Source of the DNA: Oscheius sp. JU75
Taxonomy: Eukaryota > Nematoda > Chromadorea > Rhabditida > Rhabditidae
DNA: 64,000 nt
Assembly (NCBI GenBank): GCA_037178855.1
Contig: JASJZC010000007.1
Coordinates: forward strand, 8,060,001 to 8,124,000
Direction of reading: 5' to 3'
A program made the position numbers and the translations under genes. The notes beneath the pieces are model-generated. The model saw only the letters and a list, made by a program, of their open reading frames with translations. It was not told the origin of the DNA and did no database searches. Shown here piece by piece: positions 24,501-35,266 of this stretch; position 1 is the stretch's first letter, and each line of letters starts with the position of its first letter.

Positions 24501-26091
24501 TTGCCAAAAAGTCTAAAATGCAAAGAGACTTGGGGATGGGGGTCACGTGCTGTTTGAAGTTCTCTTCACTGCTATTCTACATACCTAGTGATTGCAAACA
24601 CATGGGCACAAAGCAGAGGCCCCCGGATTTTGAGGTCATCCGAAGTGGTTCCTGCGCTGCTGCCTTTTCCATTTTTCTTTTTTCCCCCCTCTAAGCTAGC
24701 TCAGCGATTTTAAATGAGCGGCTCACGCTAAATGAACTGTGCGCGGCGATAAGCCGCCTCCCAAAAAGTTCCTTTTGGCAGAATCTGTTCAAAATGAAGA
24801 TTTTAAAGGGGCCACCAATTGACGACAATTAACGGAAAATTAACGGCCGAAGGTCGTCGAGATACACCCGTTTAAATGCTGCTTCTGAGAAATATGATAG
24901 CTGAAGCACCCATTCGCTTCGAAAGGATGCCCATTTCCGGTTGCCAATTGGGAAAGGCAAGGGTCGGACTGTTGTTTACTCAAAAATGCGAACAACCTAC
25001 AACTGTGATCATGCTGCGAGAAGACGATCTCTCTAAACCAACAGGGGGCGCGTGCTGTTTTGAGAAACGATCTCGCAAAATGAAACATAGATTCTACCCA
25101 CTGCCATGGGCACGTCGAAATTGTAGCTAATTTGCCAAAAGGGACGAAAAATGACCATCTGAGCACAAGAAAGTAGGCCCTGTCTCTTTATAGCGAAAAG
25201 AAAAGAGGGCATAAGCGAATTTTTTCAAGATCACTGAGTCTTTGTCTGAGTAGAGAGGAACCATAAGAAGCTGAGAGAGCTGGCTGTTGTGATTTCCTTC
25301 CGCTTCTCTCTCTAATGACACAAATCATATAGGCAGGAAAGCAGTAATTTGTGAAGAAATCCTATCTCGAGCCAGTCCTTATCCTGCTCCTAACACCTAT
25401 ATTTACTTAAACGAGAACAGAATTTTTTTGTGGTGTGGATGTCTGAAGCCGTGTGGGACTGCCTCTGGAAAACAATCTGAGCCTTGTATTTCACGCCAGG
25501 CGTTGAAGCTTTGGGAAGAAATCAGACAAGCGGAATAATCACCTTATGAAGAGAGAGAGAGAGAGGGAGAGAGAAAGAGATTGAAGACTGAGCGTCCTCT
25601 CTATTTTTTGAGCTCCAAAGAAGTCGTTCCTTTGTCTTGACGAGAAAAAAAGTGGACACAAAGTCGTTTTGTGAGCTGGGTGTGTGCACTTAATGGCGTT
25701 GGTCACCGCTGGGGGAAGGGTAATTTGCTCAAGAAGATGCAACGAGAGACTCGGAGTCTGAAACCACGACGGACTCCATTTTCGGGTTGGGCCTCCTTTA
25801 TCCATATAGCCGTCCCTGGGGAAGGCCGTCTTTCAACCCAGAACTCCAAACAAAAGCGAGCGGGCACAGAGCGGCAACATTTTTGGCTCAGAGCTCCATA
25901 AGAAAAACAGCGATAACAGAATGGGCTTGCCGAGGCGAGGATGTATGAAATTCTTGGCATGTCAGAACGCCCAAGGCCCCAAACATCGGTTTATTCCTCA
26001 CTTTCGAACATTGAGCAAGAATTTCCAAGAGAAGAGTCTAGAAGGGGAAGCTAGAGGAAGATACATCAGAAGAGAAATGACAGGAGGAAAG
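21569..26091. other. 4.5-kb interval without recognised genes
   Basis: Contains a (TA)n microsatellite, purine-rich runs (for example a GA-rich tract at 25547-25580) and only short open frames. None could be linked by splice sites or matched to a family. It separates the GPCR gene from the Ig gene and may include the GPCR promoter. Confidence 0.4.
22882..22906. repeat. (TA)n microsatellite
   Basis: An uninterrupted TA dinucleotide tract of 25 nt. Confidence 0.95.
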
Positions 26092-27084
26092 TTAGTCAAA
26101 GACGAGGTTCAGAGACTGCTGGTTCTGTCCTTCGGAATTCTTTACAACACACTTGTACTTGGCCTCATCCTCCTTCTGCGGGCCGGTGATCTCCAACAAG
26201 AACTGGAAGCCGTCCTTGTCCTTGTCGTCCTTCTTCACGACGGCCTTCACACGGTCAGTGTACTTTACCGGCTTGTCATCCTGAAAACAAGTATGGATAG
26301 ACAGACTATACAAATGGCCAAATTTGATTTGCACTCAGTGATCGTTCTTCTACCCGTAATATGAGGTGAATCGTTTCTCTCTCGTAAACGAATTCCAACC
26401 ACAGCTTTTTGGAGGGAAGATAGACTCACTTTGAACCACTCTGCCTTCATTTCCAAGTGAGATTTGGCTCGAACTTTGATTACAATAATATTTCCATTGT
26501 CTCTCTGTACAATATGGGGCTTATCGTGGAAGTCAGGAGCATCTGAAACTTCCTTTTTTAAGCAAGAGTTCGAACAAAACCCACTTCCAGCGGTTACAGT
26601 GAAGGAGGCACTGTTCTCTCCGTCAGCATTGGAAAAAATAACTTTGTAGTCTCCGGCGAGCTCCTTCTCAAAGTCCTGCAAGAGTACAGCGTAGTTATGA
26701 GCAGTCTTTTTTGATGATGGAAAGCCTGTGAAGCCGGCAGCGTTTGTGCACTACCACCTGACGCGACCCTGTTGTTCAGATTTATTTTGAAGTTCTAAAC
26801 AGGCTGCCATGCCATTTTGTTTATCATGGCCTAAGTTTTTTTTTTCAGAGCTACCACATAAGAAATATTTTAAAAACTACCTTGATCTCGCAGGTGAGCT
26901 GGGTTCTGTTGCCTCCGACGTCAGAGTGAGAAAACGCGACATTCTCAGACTGCTCCATTTCCTTTTCTCCAAACATCCATCGGCTCTTGGTGACATCAAT
27001 ACCAGTAACAGTGACCTCGAGGTAGACGTTTCCATTTTCAGTGGAACGGATTTTGGGCTCTCCGTAGATTGCTGGAGGGGCCAT
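26092..27084 (-). CDS. Small intracellular protein of two I-set Ig domains (twitchin/UNC-89-like)
   Basis: Start ATG 27084, two bases after a TTTGCAG acceptor. Four exons (26881-27084, about 26585-26675, about 26434-26544, 26092-26282) encode about 200 residues. The first Ig domain runs from about residue 5 (GEPKIRSTENGNVYLEV, RWMFGEKEMEQSENVAF, LAGDYKVIFSNADGENSASF). The second runs from APDFHDKPHIVQRDNG through AEWFKDDKPV to DEAKYKCVVKNSEGQNQQSL. The D-x-x-x-Y motif of I-set Ig folds is present in both (GDYKV, AKYKC); the usual Cys pair is incomplete, which is common in cytosolic muscle Ig domains. There is no signal peptide or membrane segment, so a sarcomeric or other cytoskeletal scaffold role is likely. 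An unrelated gene ends 218 nt upstream on the same strand, so the two may be co-transcribed. Confidence 0.8.
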
Positions 27085-27301
27085 GCTGCAAAGTGATAAA
27101 TTAATGAGGGAGACCTCCGAGGAGGGAGCAAAGTGAGAAGTGAAAAGGATCCCTTTCTCGAGAAGAGTTTTTTTTAGAGGGTAGCGAGAGCGAGAATGTG
27201 CAACAGAAAGCTCGGGCTGTAAAGCCATCATCAGCTTCCTGAGAAAAATAGGTAGCCTTCAGAAATTTACACCACTCTAATTGCGAAGCTAATGGGGCAT
27301 T

Positions 27302-28254
27302 CTAGAATGTCTCGAGTATGAGACTAGTGACACCCGTGTGGACATTGTTAGGGCTTTTGACGCACAAAATCACCTTGTGGTTGTTTGTTCCACAGAGATA
27401 CATGGCTCCGTAAAGACGGGGATGTTGGCCCCAAGAGCCAACAAATGTTAGGTCGGTGAGAGTCTCGTAAGACTTTAGCTGAAAGGTAAGGACAGAGAAC
27501 ATGCTCAAAGTGTTGCGGCTGTTGTAGACAGTGAAGAAGTGGAGAGCGTACAAAATATCAATATTTATAGGAAGACCTAATCGAACAGTCAAGTCTTCCT
27601 AAGTCGCGCGTTTTCATTTCATAAGTATGTCGCTGGAAATTACCGAAAGTCTGCGGTGAGGAGGGTGGTCAAAATATCTACAGGACGAAATGTTAGCTGA
27701 GGGTAATCTAGTAGGGATCCAGGTGGCAGTTGTGTAAATCCGTGGGCGCTAAGTGGGAGGAGAGAGACTGGCCGACACAAGCGGACACAGTGGGCGAACG
27801 TCTAGAAAACACAAGGCCCTCTTGTAAGAAGCAGGGGCAATAGACTTCATCATTTGAATAATTGTAAACAAGCACATTTGAAATATGGTTTCGGCAGAAA
27901 GCCGCTCTTTTTGAGCGATCTCTGGGAAAAACGAGCTGGCGAACAAACTGCGCAGTAACTTACTAGTGGGCTTTGACGCAGTATGCTCGAGAAAGAAAAT
28001 GCGTTTGTGCAAGTTACGCGCTCAGGTTTCTTTTGGCATCTCAGGAGCTCCTCCGCTCACTTTAAACTACATCAGTCCTCATGAGGTCCCATTAAACAAT
28101 TTGATGAGTCTGATCACGAGAGCCCGAATGGGTCGTCGGAATGGTGCACGGAAGAGGTCCTTTGTGGCTTTACTGCAACCTGGAGCCTGAGAAAGAGTCA
28201 AGAGGAGCTGTTGTTTGAAACACCTGATAATCAATCTGTTGTGGCTTGTCCATT
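27302..28254 (-). CDS. Unrecognised gene upstream of the Ig gene
   Basis: A start at 28254 gives MDKPQQIDYQ followed by a GTGTTT donor (exon 28225-28254). Later exons show clear coding character: FTQLPPGSLLDYPQLTFRPV and DILTTLLTADFR end at a GTAATT donor (about 27642). Next comes EDLTVRLGLPINIDILYALH, FTVYNSRNTLSMFSV, GSWGQHPRLYGAMYLCGTNN and the C-terminus VHTGVTSLILETF with stop at 27302. The exon joining between 28224 and about 27760 is not resolved. There is no signal peptide, no membrane segment and no family I recognise. Assignment of MDKPQQIDYQ to this gene rather than to the Ig gene rests on phase: it ends in phase 0, which does not fit the Ig gene's first exon. Confidence 0.5.
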
Positions 28255-29397
28255 GTCATTCATCATCTCCGAGCCAGCGACATATCTCATTTTCAAAATG
28301 CGGAGGAGGCCAGATTGGTTGACACAGCGCGACGACTGCGGATATGAATTCGGTTTTGTTGACAGTAAAGAAAGCAGATGACATTGTGTTCAGTCAGAAT
28401 AAAAAAAAAATTCGTAAACTTCTTTCTGGAATTAAAACATTATAGTTTAAATAAATGCTCTATTTGTCTAAACTAGATTCGTGAAACCGACCGGTTCTGC
28501 TCTCAATTTCTCGATTGTTCATCTCAAAAGGGGTTTAATGAATTTAAATGTTAGCTGCTGTATGGCAAGTTCTTGATTTCAACTTGCTGTATCATCGGCA
28601 GTTTTTCGATCACAGAAATGCTGGTTCTAGGTTCATTATTCACTAAACTTATTTGGTCTGTCCTACAATTATGAAGGTGCCCTACAGTGTGTACCACGTT
28701 TATAGAGGTATCCCAGTTTTTTTGTATGTCTTTGGCTAAAAGTGCACTGCAAGTGGCACGGTCAAGTGATCTTCTTCCATAGGACTGCTTTTGGGACAGT
28801 TGCCAAGTCACCTCCCAAGTTGTATCTTGAACCTACTCTGAGGTTGAATATGACCGCATTGCTAAAAAACAGTTTACCACGAGTTCCAGGAAACGAGCCA
28901 GTGCAAATTGGAAAAAACGGAATAAGCGCCGAGCGTTTTGAATCCCACGATGAACATTTCCACGAATCATTGCCAATCTCAAAATATCGGTATTAGTCAT
29001 GTTTTGTTATTTGAACAGCTGATAACTCTCAAAATTCTGTTGGTTTGGTTAGCGTGCTCATAGCTTTTAGTATGAAGCGTTCGTTTCATGTTTTGAGCAG
29101 AAAGTTTCTCTCCGCCTTACGCAAGAAACCAGGTGCAGCTGGTGCGGACAAACGATGCAAAAAATTTGAGGCCTGGCTTACAGACATTGGTTAATCTTTG
29201 GTTTCTCACGTGGGATTTGGGTTTGACTTCTTGAATGATTGGTTACATGAGGACAGCTTAGGATCTCGAAAAACCGAGAAGATACTACTGTCAATTTTCC
29301 ATGTCCGCAAAGCAATGTAGTCGTTTATCTTTCATTTATTCAGGCAACTCACACAAATCTGAAGATATGTCACGCTTTTGGAGTCGAATTGAATCTC
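28255..29397. other. Interval with unresolved coding-like stretches
   Basis: On the minus strand 28551-28811 is open for 86 codons (LAKDIQKNWDTSINVVHTVG and onward), and 28860-28990 is open in two frames (for example NTDILRLAMIRGNVHRGIQN). They may be exons of an undetected gene or of a decayed element. No start, splice chain or family could be established. Confidence 0.25.
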
Positions 29398-29653
29398 CTA
29401 GCTACCCAAATCGTGTAGAATCATCAGAGTCGACTTTTTAACTGTAGCATATTGTTTTAGCTTGAGAGCTCCAAAATATTTCAAATGACAGTAAGCAAAA
29501 GTTTCTAAATTTTTTGCACCTAAACGACCGCAGGCCTATACCTCCAACACTGCGATCCAGGAGCCGTCTGCGCACGCGTTCCTTAGCCCAAAGATAAAGT
29601 GAGGGCGTCATTGTCACAGCAACTCCCCCGAGAACAATGAAAACCATAGACAT
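29398..29653 (-). CDS. Single-pass membrane microprotein of 72 aa
   Basis: Two exons close exactly in frame: 29542-29653 and 29398-29504, with a 37-nt intron (GTATAG...TTTAG), 219 nt in total. The protein starts MSMVFIVLGGVAVTMTPSLY, a hydrophobic segment next to the N-terminus, followed by the basic stretch WAKERVRRRLLDRS and then ETFAYCHLKYFGALKLKQYA. This is a signal-anchor-like design typical of small organellar or endomembrane subunits. I do not recognise the family. A TTTGCAG acceptor lies 66 nt upstream of the ATG. Confidence 0.6.
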
Positions 29654-31370
29654 TTTGGCTATGTCTTCCCCTCAAAAAAGTTTGTCTCGGCCAAAAACAT
29701 TTCCTGTTGATAGGAATGCTGCAAATTCCCATACAATCGAGCCGGAAGGACAACACTGATGATTGCATCGCTGTCTATCCTTCTTATTTACACTTCGACG
29801 CCCTCTTACGGCTCTCGTTTTAAGGTCTGCCTATTTGCATTTCTGCAGATATGTGTCTGAGTGTCGGCTCACAAAATTTAATATCGCATTCCGCGCGGTA
29901 GCGCGTGGTGATTTGGCTTTGTATTCCACTACCGCAAAGCGCTTTTAACTACTTTTCGCGCGTCAGAAACATTTTGAGGGTTTGTGACCTATTTTTTCGG
30001 ATTCTGCGTAAAAAGTTACCTACTATGCATCACTTTCACGTAGATGCGCCAATTAAAAGTTAGGTGAAAAAGTCGTTTTACAAAACTCCGGCGTCTGGCG
30101 TCCTATGTTTGCGATTTGAGAGTGCACCTTTTAGGCTAGAGGTCTAAAACTTTGTACACTGGTGCAACTTTATTACCTTTCAGGCAGGCATCTTTCCGAT
30201 TTTTGATATTCGACCCGAGTAATGTAAATACCATGCTTTGTGTGCCATGTTATGAAAATCTTTTCTTGTCCCCTTACCGTCTCGGTGAAACTGGCATTTT
30301 GGCGAGGATAGAAACTTACGCTTGATGTGTTGCTAAGAGTTCGAACCAGACAACTTTTTGCAACAAAAAGTGAATCATTTGGATTTATGGAAAAGTGGTA
30401 TCTTTAAAGAAAGGCGATTTGTCTTTGCACTTGTGTTTCAAAGAACTTGAAACTCAACAAGATGAGAGCAATATTATGTCGAGATCGAACTGAATCAAAC
30501 TAACTAAAATAGACAAAAAGGGGAAAATACAAAAGGAAAAGCTAAAGACACAGCTGCTTTAGGGTAAATTTCTGACGTCGAATCAATTAACATTTAGAAA
30601 AAGAGAAAATGTATGTAGAGCACCGAATGAAGAAAGAAACTAAAATCCAATATTTTTAAATTCCCGCTTAAGATTCAATTTAAATTTTGCTTTTCTGATC
30701 TCAATGTTCCAACATTCACACCTGTTTTTTATATTCACATCCATGGAGACAAAGGACAGTCGTAAAAGCTAGTCAGCGCTGACACTTTTGTTTTGGGACC
30801 GATGACTGGAGAGAAGACACCCACCGGCGGAGACGAGTTATTATTCTCCGAAACACCTCACTTTTATCTGGCTCGAGTTCTGATTCCAGAACGTCATGAT
30901 TTAGTGCTCTTTAAGCTAGACAGCCTTATCTCGGGTATTGATAGACATCTCTTTTGTTGCATCTGCTTCCGAATTTCTTCGAATTCACTGTACATGTTAA
31001 CCGTGTGCCTGACACACACAATTTGGATCATAAATACGCTGTGACCGAACGGCACACAAAAAGAGAACATTGCGGCTAGACCACAGTTGTTTTCACAAGC
31101 TAGTATTGGTCTACTTTTGCATATTTTTAGCACTAACACGTGTAACTTTTTGAAAAAAAAACTCCGTCTTCTCACCTTTCTGATGTCGCGCAATCTTTAT
31201 CCTGTCTGAGAGCACTATTTGTGTTGGAGGAGGTGTTAGAGCCGACGATTCCTCGCCAGCTATTATCCTGCATCGGCTACTCCCGATGTGAGCGTGACCG
31301 CGCTGTGTGCCGACGAGCTCATCCTATCAACCCACCTCCTACTCCTAATAGCAGAACCCCGATTTAATCC
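29654..31370. other. Interval without recognised gene
   Basis: The stretch 29880-30350 has palindromic GC motifs (cgcgcggtagcgcg) within AT-rich DNA and looks transposon-like. No coding exon is supported. Confidence 0.3.
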
Positions 31371-32178
31371 ATATCAAACAGTGGCCAGTCCAGCTCCGAG
31401 GAGTTGCTTCAGCTGCTTTTTTGTCAGTTTTACCCACGAGGTCATGTTTTCTAACCTTATCGTCTTTTTGTTTGCCGCAATCTTCCTAATAAGGTGCTTC
31501 TGACCGATAACCATCTGTGTTTTCCCGTTTGTATGAACCCATTTAACTTTCTTCTTTTGAATGTTCGTCCAACGATCAAAAATGTTTGAATGCGTGAGCG
31601 TTCCTTGAATCACCGGCCTTTTCTCAAAGGTTTGAACCCCACAGCCTGTCTGTAGATCGTAACGACTTTAATTAACGTTACGGTTGGCAACACTTAGCCC
31701 ACTTTTCGTCTTTCTTCATTTCGATTGAAACATGTGTTTCTTTGTGTGTGAGTGCGAGTCCGAAACTGCCCCAGCCTCCGCAGTTTTTTGGCTGGTCCTA
31801 TCTAAAGCCATCTCCATGGCTCACTGGTTCACACTTTCCTTACGCCTTTCGAACAAGACCTTTCCTCTTATGGTCACCTTGACTGAGAGGGACGGTCCCG
31901 CGGCCTTTTCAAACATCTGCTGGCGATTCTTTCGTCAGTTTTGGGGACAGCATTGTTTCTCTCTTTCTACTGTTGCCCCAGCTGCAATGTCCAGCTGTCC
32001 ACAACTCTGATTTCATTTGCAACAGGCTACACGCGATACGCAGATGCGTCTGTCTAGGCGGATCCTACTTGTCTAATCGTTCAAAGATCCTATACAACTT
32101 TCGGTGATGTTTATCTGACAGCTGTTGTTGGTGACTGAAACATGAGACCTCATCGTTAACCTCGCCTCTCGTTATGGG

Positions 32179-34603
32179 TCATTGTCGCATTTTCGAGTAA
32201 GAACGAACATCAATCTTCCAACTTTTGTCTCGAGGTAGTAAACAAGAGGGGGAAGACCTTCGTGCAAAGCTTTCCCACGACCGATATTTCATGTTTTCCT
32301 CTCGGAAAGGACCCACGATACTTTTTACGGGAAGGCCACAAACGCTGTGAGACAACCTCATAAATGTTTCCGAGGGCGCCATCTCCTCAGTGCTAAAAGA
32401 TTGTACTTTAAATTTTCATGACCAAAAATATCTGAGACAAGGCTCCATGACGACGTAGCGGGGAGAGATGTAATTGATTCTACTCCCCTTTCCGCCACAA
32501 CAATAATCATATCCGATTAGTTGCAACGAGACATTGAAACTCTCATTTTTCTGCTCTTCGTTTCCTGTATTGCATCCGCTCTCGCCTCTTTGGGTCAAGC
32601 GGGAGGCTATCACGTAATAGCGCGCCTGCTATTCCTGTGGCATTTGTGCACCTCTCGCGTCCTTACTAACATGCTGCCCTCATAGACCTATTGTTTTATG
32701 CTTAGTTATCTTATCGCCGGCGGATCGCAGTTTCCGCATCAGAACCACTTTTTTCCTCGGCTTGCGAATAAGTCTATAAGTCAAAAAATCAACTCCGTCA
32801 GCCATGTAATTGGCGCCAAATGCTCAGAGAGGTGTGATAGAGCATGGCTTTATCTGCTTTTGGTTTCGTTCAAAATCCTTGGCAGGTGCAAAGCTCTAAT
32901 TTGTCTAATCGCCCTCTCTCTCAGAGCTTTCTCTTGTTTGGCTGTCTTCTTGATTACGCACTTCATTAAATGAGTGCCGCCCGTTTTTTTTTACGCCGGG
33001 GCAAAGCCTAGACCTCCACAATAATACCCCAAAGATTAGACGACTAGACAAGAGATGTTTTTTCTAGGGGGGTCACTTCATCAAGTATCCATCCCTCCTC
33101 TTGTTGACATTGCATGTGTGGACGGAAGTCGATGGAGTTTCTTTGCCTCGATGTGTTCGTTCTCTCGCCTAAAGTGTGTTCCGTTATGCTGGGCTGAAAA
33201 GTGCTCCCGGCCTGCCACTTGTTTTCAAATATGGCTTGATAAACAGCCTCATCCTCTCTTTTCCATTTTATTGGCATCCTCAAATTTATCACTTTTTTTT
33301 CAAGAAAAGCGGAAGAATCTTCAGCATTTGCATATCGATTTTCATACTAAGCCGCACAGGATTTTTATATGTACAGAATGCTGATCAATAATTAATTCCG
33401 TTATACACACCCCTGGCAGTCTGCTGAAAGGCCACATTTATATTCATTTCCCATTTACAATTTGTCTTACTTCCATCGGAATTCTTAGAATTAAATATAA
33501 CCCATATTTCTGGTGAAATCACTCACGTCATTTCTTGAAAGAGCAGTGACGGAACATATCCAAGAATAACGTGGGTCCCATAATGCTCACTTGTTTTCTG
33601 TCCCTTGTTTTCGCCTCAAATATCTCACCCAACTCTTCAGAATGAATCACCTTGTTTGCGTCTAAGAAAATGACAGGAAATTGACTGTGGAATCTCAAAA
33701 CAATCGTAAACAGTTGTGACGAGCTGTTACCGCCTTCTCCTCACAATTGAGCTTATTGTTTCTTTCCAGAATTCCGACTGAATCTATTTTTGTAGCTATC
33801 CTATGATTGCCGTTTCAGCTATCCGGTCACACTTTATTACACTTGGCTCGAACTCCAGCCCTATGAATGGAATCATAGAAGATGCGTTTTGTCAAAACAA
33901 ACTGTCCTTTTCGGGATTGTAGCAACTCAGCCCAAAATCTTCTCTCCTGTGTCTCCATCTTATTCTGACTTGTCTGCCATTCGGACGTATCTCCTTTATT
34001 TCGGTCGCTGTAATCCTGCAAGTTTTTCCACGCTATTGTGAGGTCTCCTAGTCCTTCATAAGGATCTTGTTTTTCATAATCATCGTCGAGTCGTCCCTCT
34101 TCTTTCTTGTTGATATTCCTGAGGTTTATCTGTTAAATTTTCTGGGTTGATTTCGAGCAATCTTTCCCACTGTCATCCTGCCACTCTGTGTACCTTCCGA
34201 ACCTTATGGGTAATCATCGTCGAGTTGGCTCACTAAGCTGTTTGGAATGAGAATCTTCTACGTATATCTTTTCTATCCTTTTCCAAGGCGTATCCTATTC
34301 GTTCCTCGAAAATCTCAAGATAATTTTTCACGAATCTCGTGTGCAATATCAAAACAGCTGAGCTGTTTCTTAGTTTTTCGAAACCCTTCGCATCCGTTAC
34401 ATCCTTTTTGTTATTAAAGTTAGGCAGCTTACTTTGATCGACACTATGTTTTGATCTTGTATCCCGAAAACGGTATGGTAGTAAGCTTAGGGGGAGGGGC
34501 AACTCGCTCTTTCCTGAACCAGTGTCTACCCACAGCTGCATCAGCATAACATACCGCCTCCGTCCATTTGACGTAAATGTTGCTAGTTTTATTTTTTTTC
34601 ATG
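32179..34603 (-). CDS. Unrecognised multi-exon coding region, exon structure unresolved
   Basis: The minus strand has several clearly protein-like open exons joined by plausible short introns. They include FEKLRNSSAVLILHTRFVKN and IFEERIGYALEKDRKD (about 34265-34415), YEKQDPYEGLGDLTIAWKNL and RRFWAELLQSRKGQFVLTKR (about 33840-34110), and ILERNNKLN joined to YANKVIHSEEL and ALWDPRYSWICSV (about 33520-33775). Beyond these, DCQGCYENRYANAEDSS, EHTLGERTNTSRQRNSIDFR and, with less support, MAPSETFMRLSHSV extend to about 32180. A possible start is ATG 34603. Between about 34110 and 34260 two frames look coding, which implies a missed intron or a frameshift, so the gene may be decaying. No known family was recognised. 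The start would lie only 33 nt from the divergent gene at 34637, so the true 5' end is doubtful. Confidence 0.4.
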
Positions 34604-34636
34604 CTCTAATTTCTGTCTACAAATCGATTTGCAGGG

Positions 34637-34930
34637 ATGGGGTACCGAAACCTTGTGATATTAGCAGCATCCTGGTTTGGCTGGGCCGCCGCCGGTGAGT
34701 GAGCATGGATACCAATTTGAAGAAATTTCTAGAAATGGCCCAGGAAATTGAATTAGACAGGAACGTGACGGAGCAAAAAGTCAATGCACAAGGATTCTTC
34801 AAGTTCAATCTCGAGAAAACCCTCAAACACACTGGTCAGCCGCTCATCATCGTCACCACCATCCTTGGAATAGCTCTTGTCAAACCACGTAGGTTCCCAA
34901 TTTGTACTAATAACAAAATGTGCAGATTGA
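34637..34930 (+). CDS. Small protein with signal peptide and C-terminal membrane segment (72 aa)
   Basis: Start ATG 34637, two bases after an ATTTGCAG acceptor. Exons 34637-34694, 34733-34888 and 34926-34930 total 219 nt and close in frame; the last coding exon is only 5 nt. The protein has a signal peptide (MGYRNLVILAASWFGWAAA), an acidic segment (EMAQEIELDRNVTEQKV) and a hydrophobic C-terminus (QPLIIVTTILGIALVKPH). If the last intron is retained, the frame stays open to 35085 and adds about 64 basic and acidic residues. The Na+/H+ exchanger starts 337 nt downstream on the same strand, so an operon or accessory-subunit relation is possible but unproven. The family is not recognised. Confidence 0.55.
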
Positions 34931-35266
34931 TGCAAAATCGTAGGGCCAGCTGGGACGGCGTAGCGCAAAAACCCAGACAAAACCGTTCACGCGATGGGTC
35001 GCGAACAACAGTCTTCTGCAGAACTGCAGAGCTTTACGAGTATCGTAAACTTTTGGAAGAAGTGTATCCAGACAACAGCACTTGAATCTTGGTACATATA
35101 GGCTAGGAAATCAAAATTGTGGACTAATAACCAAGCTTGTCGTTTTGCTTGAGCCTGGAAGTACTGGCGAAAATCTCTTGACCTTCAGAGTTTATCAGTT
35201 ACAGATCTTTATCTTGAGTATTAAAGTGTACCAATACCCCGCTTTTTAGTGATTCTCAAAATCAAG

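Noticed and set aside
24840-25166. 108-codon minus-strand frame with an overlapping 84-codon plus-strand frame.
   Set aside because: Both are Cys/Trp/His-rich without motif or splice support; typical of chance openings in moderate-GC DNA.
33520-33680. A reading of EHYGTHVILGYVP suggesting a MACPF/perforin signature (YGTH).
   Set aside because: It needs an unusual AAG acceptor. A different splice using a consensus GTGAGATA donor gives a continuous frame (HSEELALWDPRY) and joins flanking exons better.
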